Shown here in pieces: positions 11,325 through 19,116 of a stretch of DNA of 44,138 nt; positions within the stretch are counted from its first letter, which is position 1, and each line of letters begins with the position of its first letter. The notes beneath the pieces are model-generated. The model did not search any database. It was given only the letters and a program-made list of their open reading frames with translations, and was not told the origin of the DNA. The DNA lies in assembly GCA_945878775.1 (NCBI GenBank), contig CAMCUQ010000007.1:1-44138 (forward strand), given 5' to 3'. The position numbers and the translations under genes are program-made. Source of the stretch: Chthonomonas calidirosea (lineage in GTDB: Bacteria; Armatimonadota; Chthonomonadetes; Chthonomonadales; Chthonomonadaceae).

Positions 11325-11362
11325 TCTGTATTACGCTTTAGAGAAAGGCGCTAGGGGGAGGC

Positions 11363-12289
11363 TCAGAGGGCGACTTGTTTTTGAACTATTGTGCCTGAGC
11401 CTATAGAGCCTTCTCGCCGCAATACCGTCACTGTTGGCACTCCCAACTGCAATAGGTACTGGCGGGCTTCAGGTACCCCTTCGCCGACATGAGACGGGCG
11501 GTGGCTATCATCTCCAAAGCAGAACCCGATACCCATCGCGTGTGCCTTCTGAACGATCCAAGGGGCAGGGTAGGGCTCTCCCAATCCTTTACGCAAACCG
11601 GCAGTATTCAGGTCGAGTATTGCTCCCACCGACTTGACCGCTTCTAGGGCAGTTTCGGCGAGTTTGGTGATACGGGGCGTGTCTAGCCTTGCGCCCTCAA
11701 AACCGATTCGCATCACGTTTAGCTTCACCAAGTCGAAATGGGAAACCACTTCGGGGCGAAGCGAGGTCACCATCTCAGCGATCCGGGTGTAGTACAACAC
11801 TGCGGTATTCTCAACACCATCCGAGAGTTCAACTATCCGCTTGAAATCCTCTTGTTCGCCATCAAGTCCCATCTCGTGGAGGTGATGAACAGAGCCTACA
11901 GCATAATCGAAATTGGGAGTGCCATCCGCCAGTTTTAAGTTGCGAAACGCCTGCATGAGAGGCACATACCCTCTTTCGGGAACGCTCTCCATCTCCAGAC
12001 CCCGCAGGACATTCAAACGTCCCTCAAAGGCGTGTGCCAGTGCGTGTACTCGTTCTCGGTAGCGATGGAAATCGTCATGTATCTTTTCCACTGTCCACCC
12101 CATTTGAATCTCTTTTGGATAGAGAAAACGGGCTTCATGGCGCGGAACGTGTTCTGTCACTCCAAAGGTGTGATACCTTGCCTCCACCGCTGCATTCAGC
12201 ATCTCCTCGAGGGTTGCTTCCGCATGATCACAAAACTCGCCACTGTGTCCGCCGTGAAGCGATACTTTCCACTCAGCAACATTTTCCAT
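11363..12289 (-). CDS. PHP-family histidinol-phosphatase (HisJ-like)
   Basis: The product is 308 aa. It has the metal-binding motifs of the PHP superfamily in order: LHGGHSGEF near the N terminus (His12, His15), a VTEHVPRHE motif, the Glu in GLEMES, a GSVHHLHEMG segment, SHFDLVKLN and the terminal GDDSHRPSHVGEG. This set fits the HisK/HisJ-type histidinol-phosphatases, which release phosphate from L-histidinol phosphate in histidine synthesis using a trinuclear metal centre. No other his genes are nearby, so the substrate is a family-based inference and another sugar or polyol phosphate is possible. It starts at ATG 12289 and is 79 bp downstream of the FAD oxidase on the same strand. Confidence 0.85.
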   Translation of the reverse strand: MENVAEWKVSLHGGHSGEFCDHAEATLEEMLNAAVEARYHTFGVTEHVPRHEARFLYPKEIQMGWTVEKIHDDFHRYRERVHALAHAFEGRLNVLRGLEMESVPERGYVPLMQAFRNLKLADGTPNFDYAVGSVHHLHEMGLDGEQEDFKRIVELSDGVENTAVLYYTRIAEMVTSLRPEVVSHFDLVKLNVMRIGFEGARLDTPRITKLAETALEAVKSVGAILDLNTAGLRKGLGEPYPAPWIVQKAHAMGIGFCFGDDSHRPSHVGEGVPEARQYLLQLGVPTVTVLRREGSIGSGTIVQKQVAL

Positions 12290-12368
12290 GAAATTCGATC
12301 AGTCCTTTCTTTCCATCACATCTCAAAGGTGAGGTTTCTAGCCCTGTAAAACGGTACTTTCGTTCGCT

Positions 12369-13556
12369 TTATAGTGCGGAACGTTGAAGAAATCGCTCTG
12401 GGCGATAGGGTGCCAATGCTTCCGGCGCTTTTCGGTGAACGATCTCTTCTGCGAGGAGGCTAGAGAGATAGGGAGCCAGTGTAATCCCACTATGAGTTAC
12501 CGCCACAAAGACCCCTTGAATGCCCGGCAGGTTGCCCACTATGGGACGCTCGTCGGCAGGTATGGGGCGATTGCAGATATAGGTGGTTGCTGTCTGTGCG
12601 ACCTCGGAGATTGCTAAGCCTGAAACCCAATCGCTGGCACGCACCACCAATCCTCTACCAATATCTGCCAATTGGCTGGGGGAAAGTGTGCCTTGTTGTG
12701 CCAAGAGATCGGTATCATCCGCACCAATAAGCAGTCCTCCCGAAGCGGTGGGGCGTAAATGGAGTCCGCCTGCGTCTGGAGGATAGAGGACACGTCGTGC
12801 AAGGTGCAGGGCTGTTTGTGGCGCTGTCTCGGTTAGAACCCCTGGTACACGTTTGAGAGGTACACAAGCAAGCAACTGAGGATCAGGGCGCAATTTGGCG
12901 ATGATTTGTGGAGTTTGACCTCCGCACGCCAGAATCACGGTGCGCGTCGCAATTTGATGCGATTCCGTCTTCACCATTCCAATGGAACCCAACGAGTCTA
13001 GCAGGAACTCTGTGACGGGTGCGTATTCGCGAATGTCAGCATTGTTTCGGCGAGCAGATTCTGCCAGAAAGCGCACTAACCGAGATGAATCTACCCACTT
13101 GTCCATAGGGCAAAAACAGCCCTCGCTTTCCTCGGAACCTTGCTTTGGGAAACGAATATGAGGTTCCAATGCCTCCATCTCCGCAGGCGTCACGTTGGTT
13201 GCCAAATAGCCCCGCTCCTGAAGTTTCGCCGACCTCTGGCGCAATCGATCCCTACTATCACTATCTTTAGACCAAAATAGGGTTCCTCCGGTAGAAATCC
13301 CCACAGCTTCCGCATGGTGTCGACTCAGCATCTCTTCATAGAGGCTCATGCTCGTCACGTTCATCTGAAAATAGGCATCATCTACTTCGGCTTTCGAGGT
13401 TGCATTCACCCACCCAAAACCGCTCCCTGTTGTTCCACTCCCTAGCGCATGCGCTTCCAGTAAGGTCACGCGGAGAGTTCTTCGCGCTAGTTCATACGCC
13501 AAAGAGACTCCCAAGATGCCCCCACCCACGATCACCACATCTGCGATCTCTGCCAT
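12369..13556 (-). CDS. FAD-dependent amine / D-amino-acid oxidoreductase (DadA-like)
   Basis: The product is 395 aa. The N terminus (DVVIVGGGILGVSLAYELAR) is a dinucleotide-binding beta-alpha-beta motif for FAD, and LLEAHALGSGTTGSGFGWVN follows as in glycine, sarcosine and D-amino-acid oxidases. Later segments such as VILACGGQTP and the C-terminal GVFVAVTHSGITLAP complete the DAO-type FAD fold. The natural substrate is unknown; glycine or a D-amino acid is likely by family. It starts at ATG 13556 and is preceded by a promoter and a palindrome that may be its operator. It may be co-transcribed with the PHP phosphatase gene downstream. Confidence 0.87.
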   Translation of the reverse strand: MAEIADVVIVGGGILGVSLAYELARRTLRVTLLEAHALGSGTTGSGFGWVNATSKAEVDDAYFQMNVTSMSLYEEMLSRHHAEAVGISTGGTLFWSKDSDSRDRLRQRSAKLQERGYLATNVTPAEMEALEPHIRFPKQGSEESEGCFCPMDKWVDSSRLVRFLAESARRNNADIREYAPVTEFLLDSLGSIGMVKTESHQIATRTVILACGGQTPQIIAKLRPDPQLLACVPLKRVPGVLTETAPQTALHLARRVLYPPDAGGLHLRPTASGGLLIGADDTDLLAQQGTLSPSQLADIGRGLVVRASDWVSGLAISEVAQTATTYICNRPIPADERPIVGNLPGIQGVFVAVTHSGITLAPYLSSLLAEEIVHRKAPEALAPYRPERFLQRSAL

Positions 13557-13577
13557 GCTCCGTATCTCTCTCTTCTA

Positions 13578-13591
13578 TTGTCTTTAGACAA
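13578..13591. promoter_or_regulatory. Palindrome TTGTCT-N2-AGACAA, candidate operator
   Basis: This palindrome with 6-bp arms lies 22 bp upstream of the oxidase start and about 20 bp downstream of its -10 hexamer, close to the expected transcription start. That position suits a repressor site. No regulator gene is adjacent. Confidence 0.4.
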
Positions 13592-13610
13592 GTACGCGTC
13601 CGAATACCCT

Positions 13611-13640
13611 ATTCTATCATGTGGAACCGCTGTATGACAA
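13611..13640 (-). promoter_or_regulatory. Sigma-70-type promoter for the FAD oxidase
   Basis: On the minus strand TTGTCA (13640-13635) and TAGAAT (13616-13611) are separated by 18 bp, 55 bp before the oxidase ATG. Confidence 0.5.
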
Positions 13641-13799
13641 GCTACAAATGGGCTGGAACCCACGACACCGAACAGCTCCCTTTCTTCTAGGAGCCTTCGT
13701 AGTCCCTCTTGCGTGAGAAATATTTTGTCCGATGTTGAGTTTTTACCCAGTTTGCGAGAAATAGTCGCTACGAAAACCGATTTTCGGGTTCGCTTGGGG

Positions 13800-13828
13800 T
13801 TGCAGAACGGAGCGGAAGTTGCTACAAT
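13800..13828 (+). promoter_or_regulatory. Sigma-70-type promoter for the D,D-carboxypeptidase operon
   Basis: TTGCAG (13800-13805) and TACAAT (13823-13828) are separated by exactly 17 bp, 37 bp upstream of the ATG at 13866. This is the only clear promoter ahead of the carboxypeptidase-rluB-btuF-btuC run of genes. Confidence 0.6.
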
Positions 13829-13865
13829 AACATCCAACCCTTTAAGATGAGAGATTCCCTTGAAA

Positions 13866-15266
13866 ATGCGAAGGCGAACCCCACCTTTTTATGCCAAAAG
13901 ATACCCTCTATTGCGTGTTGGGATCACATTGACCCTCACATTCCTGGTCGGTAGCCAAGTTATATCCTCCTATTCGCGCCCGCGCCTTCCCGATCCAAAG
14001 CGGGAGCCACCTGTTGTCGTTCCCACTACCCCCAATATTCCGCCACTGAGTGTAGAGAACACACCTGCACCCAAGGGGGATGGAACTCTGCCCGTACTTG
14101 GTGCTAAGAGCGCGATTCTGATCGATGCCCAAACGGGGCAAGTGCTTTACGAACACGATGCAGATACCCCACGCCCCATTGCAAGCACCACCAAAGTGAT
14201 GACGGCTCTCTTGCTCTGCGAACATACGCGCCCAGAGGATATGATCGTCGCGAGTAAGTTCGCTGCCGAGACGAAAGAGAGTTCCTTACACTTAAAGGCA
14301 GGTGAGGCGGTCTCCTCCTACCATATTTTGCGGGCGGTTCTCATGCGCTCGGCAAATGATGCGTGCGTTGCGGTTGCCGAGCATTTGGCGCACACCGAAG
14401 CCGAGTTTGCACAGATGATGAACGCGCGGGCGTCAGAATTGGGAGCCACACACACCCATTTTGTAAATAGCCATGGTCTTCACAACAAAGAGCACTTCAG
14501 TTCGGCGCGTGATCTCGCCTTGATTGGGCGTGTCGCGATTCAAGAGCCACGTATTGAAGAGGTCGTGCGGACAAAGATGTGCCGCATTGAACGATCTCTG
14601 GATAAGAAAGACGTGACGTTGCGGAATCACTCACGGTTCTTGGGCAAATTTCCGGGCGCTGATGGCATTAAAACCGGTTGGACCATTCCAGCGGGAAAGT
14701 GCTTTGTAGGAAGTGCCACCCAGAACGGATGGCGTCTTATCGCTGTGGTGCTAAACACGAAAGACTATATCGACGATACTTCGCGCCTAATGAAATACGG
14801 CTTTGAGAACTTCCAACCCAAGTCTGCGGTGAAGGCAGGAGACATGGTGGGGACGTGTGCGATCTCGAACGGCGAACAAGAGAAGGTCAATGTTGTGGCG
14901 AAGCAAGGGCTTCAGGTGATCTCGCGCAAAGGAATGGAACAGCCGTTTGTCACGCGCTTGCTGCCTGTTGCTCTAAACGCTCCGGTCAATGTGGGGGCAG
15001 TGGTCGGAACACTTGAATTATTGGTGGATGGCAAGCCTGTTTGCTCCACTCCGGTGCTGGCACAGGCGACAGTTCTGCCCATAAAAGGGGTTTCTGCGCT
15101 ATTACACGGCAACCCACGTGGAAAATTCTGGACTTGGGCTATGATTCTGAGTATTGCGGTGGTATCCTTACGTTATGGAACAAGAGTTACCTCGATTACA
15201 AAAAGTACTCTCCGCCGCTGGCGTCGCATCGCGAAGAGCCTGCGAAGCCATAATAGCGGATGGTAG
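13866..15266 (+). CDS. D-alanyl-D-alanine carboxypeptidase (DacF-like, class C low-molecular-mass PBP)
   Basis: The product is 466 aa. An N-terminal hydrophobic segment (18-36) exports it, and a Pro-rich linker follows. The penicillin-binding peptidase S11 domain has all three active-site motifs: SxxK as STTK (107-110), SxN as SAN (162-164) and KTG (269-271). It trims the terminal D-Ala from peptidoglycan stem peptides in the periplasm. A PBP5_C-like domain covers about 310-400, and a C-terminal membrane helix (FWTWAMILSIAVVSL) anchors it, followed by a basic tail. A TTG at 13860 is an alternative start. The last 92 bp overlap rluB in another frame; that stretch encodes only the basic cytoplasmic tail. 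Confidence 0.93.
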   Translation: MRRRTPPFYAKRYPLLRVGITLTLTFLVGSQVISSYSRPRLPDPKREPPVVVPTTPNIPPLSVENTPAPKGDGTLPVLGAKSAILIDAQTGQVLYEHDADTPRPIASTTKVMTALLLCEHTRPEDMIVASKFAAETKESSLHLKAGEAVSSYHILRAVLMRSANDACVAVAEHLAHTEAEFAQMMNARASELGATHTHFVNSHGLHNKEHFSSARDLALIGRVAIQEPRIEEVVRTKMCRIERSLDKKDVTLRNHSRFLGKFPGADGIKTGWTIPAGKCFVGSATQNGWRLIAVVLNTKDYIDDTSRLMKYGFENFQPKSAVKAGDMVGTCAISNGEQEKVNVVAKQGLQVISRKGMEQPFVTRLLPVALNAPVNVGAVVGTLELLVDGKPVCSTPVLAQATVLPIKGVSALLHGNPRGKFWTWAMILSIAVVSLRYGTRVTSITKSTLRRWRRIAKSLRSHNSGW

Positions 15267-16965
15267 AGTTACCGTAAATGGTCAACGAGTCACCACACCC
15301 GGTACCAAAGTTGACCCCACCAAGGACCAGATAAAGCTGGATGGTGCCCCCTTGCCGAACGGCACTGAACCGAATAAGGTTTACGTGATGCTGAATAAGC
15401 CTATTGGCTATCAGTCTACCGTATCAGACCCTCACGCCAAGAAAACAGTTATGGAGTTGGTTGGACAAGTGGAAGAGCGAATCGTCCCCGTCGGAAGACT
15501 GGACGAGGACAGCGAAGGCTTGCTTCTTCTCACCAATGACGGTGACTTTGTCTTTCGCCTCACGCACCCCCGCTACCACATTCCCAAAGTTTACAATGTG
15601 CGCGTAAAAGGTTTTGTGGAAAAAGAGAGCGCGGCAAAGCTGAGCAATGGGGTGGAACTGGATGATGGCAAGACGGCTCCCGCTGAGGTTATTTTTGTGG
15701 AGTATGATGCTGTTACCCAGTCTACAACACTCGAAATTACCCTCTACGAAGGCAGAAATCGGCAGATACGCCGTATGCTGGAGTTTATCGGACATCCAGT
15801 TCGCTCTCTCCAACGAATCGCCTTTGGCAACATTCGACTTCAACACTTGAACGTTGGCACATTTCGCAAGTTGCGCCCAGATGAGGTTGCGGGACTCTTG
15901 GAGATGGCACGTCCAACTCCCACACCACAACTAACGGAGCGTCCCCTGAAACCGAAATCATCTCGCCCTCCTGCGCGTCCTAGGACTCCGAAGCCTCCGA
16001 CGCTACAGGACACATCACACCGCCCTCCAACGCCATCGTCGCCGAAAGAGGCGTCGCCACGGGCTCCTAAACCTACGACCTGGAACGAGAGCGGAGATCG
16101 CACTCCCAAGTCTTTCAATTGGAGAGACAATGCGGATCGTAATCCAAGACCTCGCCCTCAGAACGAGGATACGGATCGCGCCCCAAAGCAATGGACACAA
16201 CCAGATAACACGAACCATGCGCCGAAGCCGCCCGCATGGAACGATAACGCTAATCGTGCACCACGCCCTCGGACGCAGAATGATAGTGCGAACCGTCCCC
16301 CGAAGCCATCGCAATGGCAGGATAATGCGAATCGCTCCCCGAAGCCTCGCCCAAATAACCAAGAGGGTTATCGTGGTCCCAAGCCTCCTCCTTGGCAAAA
16401 TGATGATAGTCGCGCCCCAAAACCTCGTTCACAGAACCAAGACGGCTATCGGGGTCCTAAGCCCCCACCTTGGCAGAATGATAGTGCGAACCGTCCCCCT
16501 AAGCCTTCTCAATGGCAGGATAATGCGAATCGCCCCCCTAAGCCTCGGTCAAATAACCAAGAGGGTTATCGTGGTCCCAAGCCTCCTCCTTGGCAAAATG
16601 ATAGCCCAAAAGGAAGTGCTAAGCCGTGGGTTCCCCGAGATGACGCGAACCGTGGTCCTAAGCCACCTGCATGGCAAAAGGGTGGGAAACGCCCGCCCCA
16701 AACCTCCACTCCAAGTGAGGAGCCAACGAGCGGGATGCAACATTTCCATTGGCGAAATGACCAGAAGCGTGGTGCAAAACCTCGCCCGGAGAGAGCAGGC
16801 TTTGACCGTGGTCCTAAGCCATCCCCTTGGCAGGATGAAGTGAAGCGGAGTCCCAAGCGCCCGCCGTGGCAATATGAAAATAAGAACGCTCCCAAACCGC
16901 GTACAGGGCAAGACAAACCGGCGCGTCCTTCCAAGCCTCGAGGATCAAGAGGCAAGAAGAAGTGA
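15175..16965 (+). CDS. rluB: RluB/RsuA-family rRNA pseudouridine synthase with a long repetitive tail
   Basis: The product is 596 aa, about twice the catalytic length. An S4 RNA-binding domain occupies 5-60 (RLQKVLSAAGVASRRACEAI). The pseudouridine synthase domain has the catalytic Asp110 in GRLDEDSEGLLLLTNDG and continues to about 245, including ITLYEGRNRQIRRMLE. By family it would isomerise a uridine near the peptidyl-transferase region of 23S rRNA. Residues 246-596 are low-complexity, rich in Pro, Lys, Arg, Asn, Gln and Trp, built from variants of NANRPPKP and YRGPKPPPWQND, and probably a disordered RNA-binding tail. The ATG at 15175 lies inside the carboxypeptidase gene, because the S4 domain begins at once. 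btuF follows with a GTGA overlap. Confidence 0.93.
   Translation: MEQELPRLQKVLSAAGVASRRACEAIIADGRVTVNGQRVTTPGTKVDPTKDQIKLDGAPLPNGTEPNKVYVMLNKPIGYQSTVSDPHAKKTVMELVGQVEERIVPVGRLDEDSEGLLLLTNDGDFVFRLTHPRYHIPKVYNVRVKGFVEKESAAKLSNGVELDDGKTAPAEVIFVEYDAVTQSTTLEITLYEGRNRQIRRMLEFIGHPVRSLQRIAFGNIRLQHLNVGTFRKLRPDEVAGLLEMARPTPTPQLTERPLKPKSSRPPARPRTPKPPTLQDTSHRPPTPSSPKEASPRAPKPTTWNESGDRTPKSFNWRDNADRNPRPRPQNEDTDRAPKQWTQPDNTNHAPKPPAWNDNANRAPRPRTQNDSANRPPKPSQWQDNANRSPKPRPNNQEGYRGPKPPPWQNDDSRAPKPRSQNQDGYRGPKPPPWQNDSANRPPKPSQWQDNANRPPKPRSNNQEGYRGPKPPPWQNDSPKGSAKPWVPRDDANRGPKPPAWQKGGKRPPQTSTPSEEPTSGMQHFHWRNDQKRGAKPRPERAGFDRGPKPSPWQDEVKRSPKRPPWQYENKNAPKPRTGQDKPARPSKPRGSRGKKK
16276..16602 (+). repeat. Internal direct repeat in the rluB tail (198-bp period)
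   Basis: Bases 16276-16404 and 16474-16602 are near-identical 129-bp copies 198 bp apart, which is 66 codons. The duplication keeps frame and adds one set of NANRxPKP and YRGPKPPPWQND units. The high nucleotide identity points to a recent tandem duplication, so tail length may vary between strains. Confidence 0.85.
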
Positions 16966-17915
16966 AGCGACGGCTCTTTCTCTATTGGTCACTAGTAGTA
17001 TGTTCGGTGCCTTTTTGGGGATGCAATGCGCCCAAAGAGGCATCGGGCGTAGTGACTCCCCCTGTTACCCCAAAGCAAGACGGATACCCCCGCACGATCA
17101 CTGATTCGCGTGGCAAGCAACTTGTTCTCAACACGCGCCCCATGCGGATAGTCTCTCTTACACCCAGCAACACAGAGATTCTTTTTGCATTGGGGTTAGG
17201 GGACAAAGTTTTGGGAGTGACAACCGCTTGCGATTATCCACCGGAGGCAACGCAAAAGCCGAAGATTGGGGGATTCCAGATCAACACCGAGGCGGTACTG
17301 GCACAAAACCCCGATCTAGTGGTCGCAATGGCAGGGTTGAATGGACGGGCAATAGAGGCTCTGGATAAGACGAAGGTTCCCCTGCTTGTCCTCTCGGCAA
17401 ACTCGGTTCAGGAGACTTTCGACGCGATCAACCTTGTAGGGACTGCGACGGGGACTGAAGCAGAGGCGAAGACCCTCACTACTCAGATGCACGACCGAAT
17501 CGACAAGGTGGCATTGGCAAACAAAAATAGTGCGAACCAACCCCGTGTTCTCATGCTCTACGGTGTAAGCCCGATATACACTACAGGACCTAAATCGTAT
17601 CTGCACGAAGTGATTACGCTTGCGGGAGGAAAGAACGCTGTTGAGCAACCCGTTCCCGGCGATACTCTCACCACCGAACAGGTGATCATGTTAAGCCCGG
17701 ATGTAATCGTTGCGGGCAAAGAGGTCGTCACCCAAGCGAAGCAGGTTCCAGGCTGGGCTACAGGGGTTCTTGCTGTCCGAAAAGGGCAGTTTTTTCAGCC
17801 TAAGAGTGATACGGTGCTAGTGCGTCCAGGACCCCGTCTGCCCCAAGCGGTGGAAGAACTCGCCACCTATCTGCGTGGCATAAAGCCCGAAGCGTCTGCC
17901 CCCAAGTCTCCCTAG
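16962..17915 (+). CDS. BtuF/FepB-type periplasmic substrate-binding lipoprotein
   Basis: The product is 317 aa. The N terminus is a lipoprotein signal with a lipobox-like PFWGC, so the mature protein would be tethered by Cys about 21. The rest is a class III binding protein: RIVSLTPSNTEILFALGLGD is the signature of the B12 and iron-siderophore binding group, followed by LAQNPDLVVAM and, late, LVRPGPRLPQAVEELA. The ligand is a corrinoid or ferric chelate; sequence does not decide. The GTG start at 16962 overlaps the rluB stop (GTGA). The permease gene begins 15 bp downstream. No ATPase gene is adjacent and I saw no cobalamin riboswitch. Confidence 0.88.
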   Translation: MKRRLFLYWSLVVCSVPFWGCNAPKEASGVVTPPVTPKQDGYPRTITDSRGKQLVLNTRPMRIVSLTPSNTEILFALGLGDKVLGVTTACDYPPEATQKPKIGGFQINTEAVLAQNPDLVVAMAGLNGRAIEALDKTKVPLLVLSANSVQETFDAINLVGTATGTEAEAKTLTTQMHDRIDKVALANKNSANQPRVLMLYGVSPIYTTGPKSYLHEVITLAGGKNAVEQPVPGDTLTTEQVIMLSPDVIVAGKEVVTQAKQVPGWATGVLAVRKGQFFQPKSDTVLVRPGPRLPQAVEELATYLRGIKPEASAPKSP

Positions 17916-17930
17916 GGAAGTAGTGTCTCT

Positions 17931-19013
17931 ATGTCCATTTCCCCTCCCTCTCAAACTCTCGCACGACGTAAGCATTGGCGATGGGTAGTCATTGGATTAT
18001 GTGTTGCCCTCTTTGTGCTGACACTGTTGAATGTGGGAATGGGGGATAGCCAGACCCAAAAAACGGTGACTTCGAGTGTCGTTCTCCACGTTCTTTGGCG
18101 GCACACTCCCATTCTCTCCCATTACGCCCCTCCTCCTCCACAAGATTATAGTGATAGCATCGTTTGGGAGAACAGAGTTCCTCGTGCTTTGGGTGGCTTG
18201 ATGGTGGGCGCGTTATTGGCATTAGCGGGCGTCGCGTTTCAGAGTTTTTTGCAGAACCCGCTGGCTGATCCCTATATGGTGGGAGTCTCTGCGGGGGCGG
18301 CTCTCGGCTCGGTAATCCTCATCTTGTTGGGGGGATCAACCCTACTTTTCGGGTTCGCTCGCCCACTGTGCGCCTTTGTGACGGGCTTATTAACCACCCT
18401 CATTGTCTATTCGCTCTCCCGCAAAGAGGGGCGACTCTCCTCTCAAACTTTTCTCCTCGCGGGTATCGTCGTGGGCACTTTTCTTTGGTCTTTCATTCCC
18501 CTCATGCTCTCTCTCGCCAACCGTTCTGGCAATGTAGATCGCCAGAGCGCGATATTGGCACAACTGCTCGGTTCCCTTCAACTACTCGATTGGAGCCATG
18601 TGGTGATGCTTGCCGTTTTCGGTGTGATTGGAGGGGGGATGCTTTGGGGAGGAGTGAACGAACTCAATCTTATGTCGTTTGGAGAGGAGAGTGCGGCGCA
18701 CTTGGGAGTTCCCATTGAGGGCTTCAAGAGGCGCGTGATATTGGCTGGATCGCTGGTTACGGCGGCGGCGGTTTCCGTGGCAGGAATCGTTGCTTTTGTG
18801 GGCTTGGTGGTTCCGCACATGGCACGCCGCATTGTGGGACCCGACCACCGCGTTCTTTTACCGACCGCCATGTTGTTGGGGGGGCTGCTCCTTGTTTTTG
18901 CCGATTGGGTTTCGCGTGTCTGGTTGGCACAATTAGAGATAGGGGTCATAACGTCTCTGATCGGTGCCCCTGTCTTCTGCTATCTCTTGCGCCAGAGGCT
19001 CGTCGCTCGCTAA
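17931..19013 (+). CDS. FecCD/BtuC-family ABC transporter permease
   Basis: The product is 360 aa with about ten hydrophobic helices. NPLADPYMVGVSAGAALGSV is the FecCD/BtuC family hallmark, and GIVAFVGLVVPHMARRIVGP late in the protein is the coupling-loop region that contacts the ATPase. It dimerises to form the channel through which the substrate delivered by the preceding binding protein passes. The start ATG 17931 has GGGAAG upstream and follows btuF by 15 bp, so the two are in one operon. The expected third gene (BtuD/FepC ATPase) is absent; the next genes are unrelated membrane proteins. An ATPase elsewhere must serve it, or the operon was split. Confidence 0.92.
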   Translation: MSISPPSQTLARRKHWRWVVIGLCVALFVLTLLNVGMGDSQTQKTVTSSVVLHVLWRHTPILSHYAPPPPQDYSDSIVWENRVPRALGGLMVGALLALAGVAFQSFLQNPLADPYMVGVSAGAALGSVILILLGGSTLLFGFARPLCAFVTGLLTTLIVYSLSRKEGRLSSQTFLLAGIVVGTFLWSFIPLMLSLANRSGNVDRQSAILAQLLGSLQLLDWSHVVMLAVFGVIGGGMLWGGVNELNLMSFGEESAAHLGVPIEGFKRRVILAGSLVTAAAVSVAGIVAFVGLVVPHMARRIVGPDHRVLLPTAMLLGGLLLVFADWVSRVWLAQLEIGVITSLIGAPVFCYLLRQRLVAR

Positions 19014-19042
19014 TCTGTCGTATCGAATTGAGCAGATTGTAC

Positions 19043-19071
19043 TTGGCAAAAGGAACGGGTTATGCGATAAT
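19043..19071 (+). promoter_or_regulatory. Promoter ahead of the four-paralog membrane cluster
   Basis: TTGGCA (19043-19048) and GATAAT (19066-19071) are spaced by 17 bp and lie 45 bp before the first paralog's ATG at 19117. It gives the cluster a start of transcription separate from btuC. Confidence 0.5.
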
Positions 19072-19116
19072 GGGGATGAGGTTTTGTGCGTGCCTGAGCA
19101 GGGGAGGGCTACGGTG

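Larger units (their letters stand above)
13557..13865. other. Intergenic region with divergent promoters
   Basis: This 309-bp gap separates the minus-strand oxidase from the plus-strand carboxypeptidase. It contains a minus-strand promoter with a palindrome and a plus-strand promoter, both listed separately. A minus-strand frame here reads DKIFLTQEGLRRLLEEREL, which resembles the first residues of GreA, but it lacks a plausible start and the rest of the protein, so I do not call a gene. Confidence 0.6.

Noticed and set aside
13620-13700. tRNA-like segment on the minus strand (GGGTTCCAGCCC)
   Set aside because: The T-arm-like piece has only a 4-bp stem, and I found no matching acceptor stem or anticodon arm within 70 bases upstream.
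13650-13730. GreA-like reading DKIFLTQEGLRRLLEEREL on the minus strand
   Set aside because: It resembles only the first residues of GreA, has no start codon or ribosome-binding site, and then runs into unrelated sequence. Chance resemblance or a very decayed remnant.
16276-16602. Repeat array in rluB as a CRISPR
   Set aside because: The repeats are in frame and coding, irregular in length, with no unique spacers of constant size.
16130-16843. 237-aa open frame overlapping the rluB tail in another frame
   Set aside because: The repetitive, low-stop DNA of the tail keeps alternative frames open; the peptide is a repeat shadow without a start signal.
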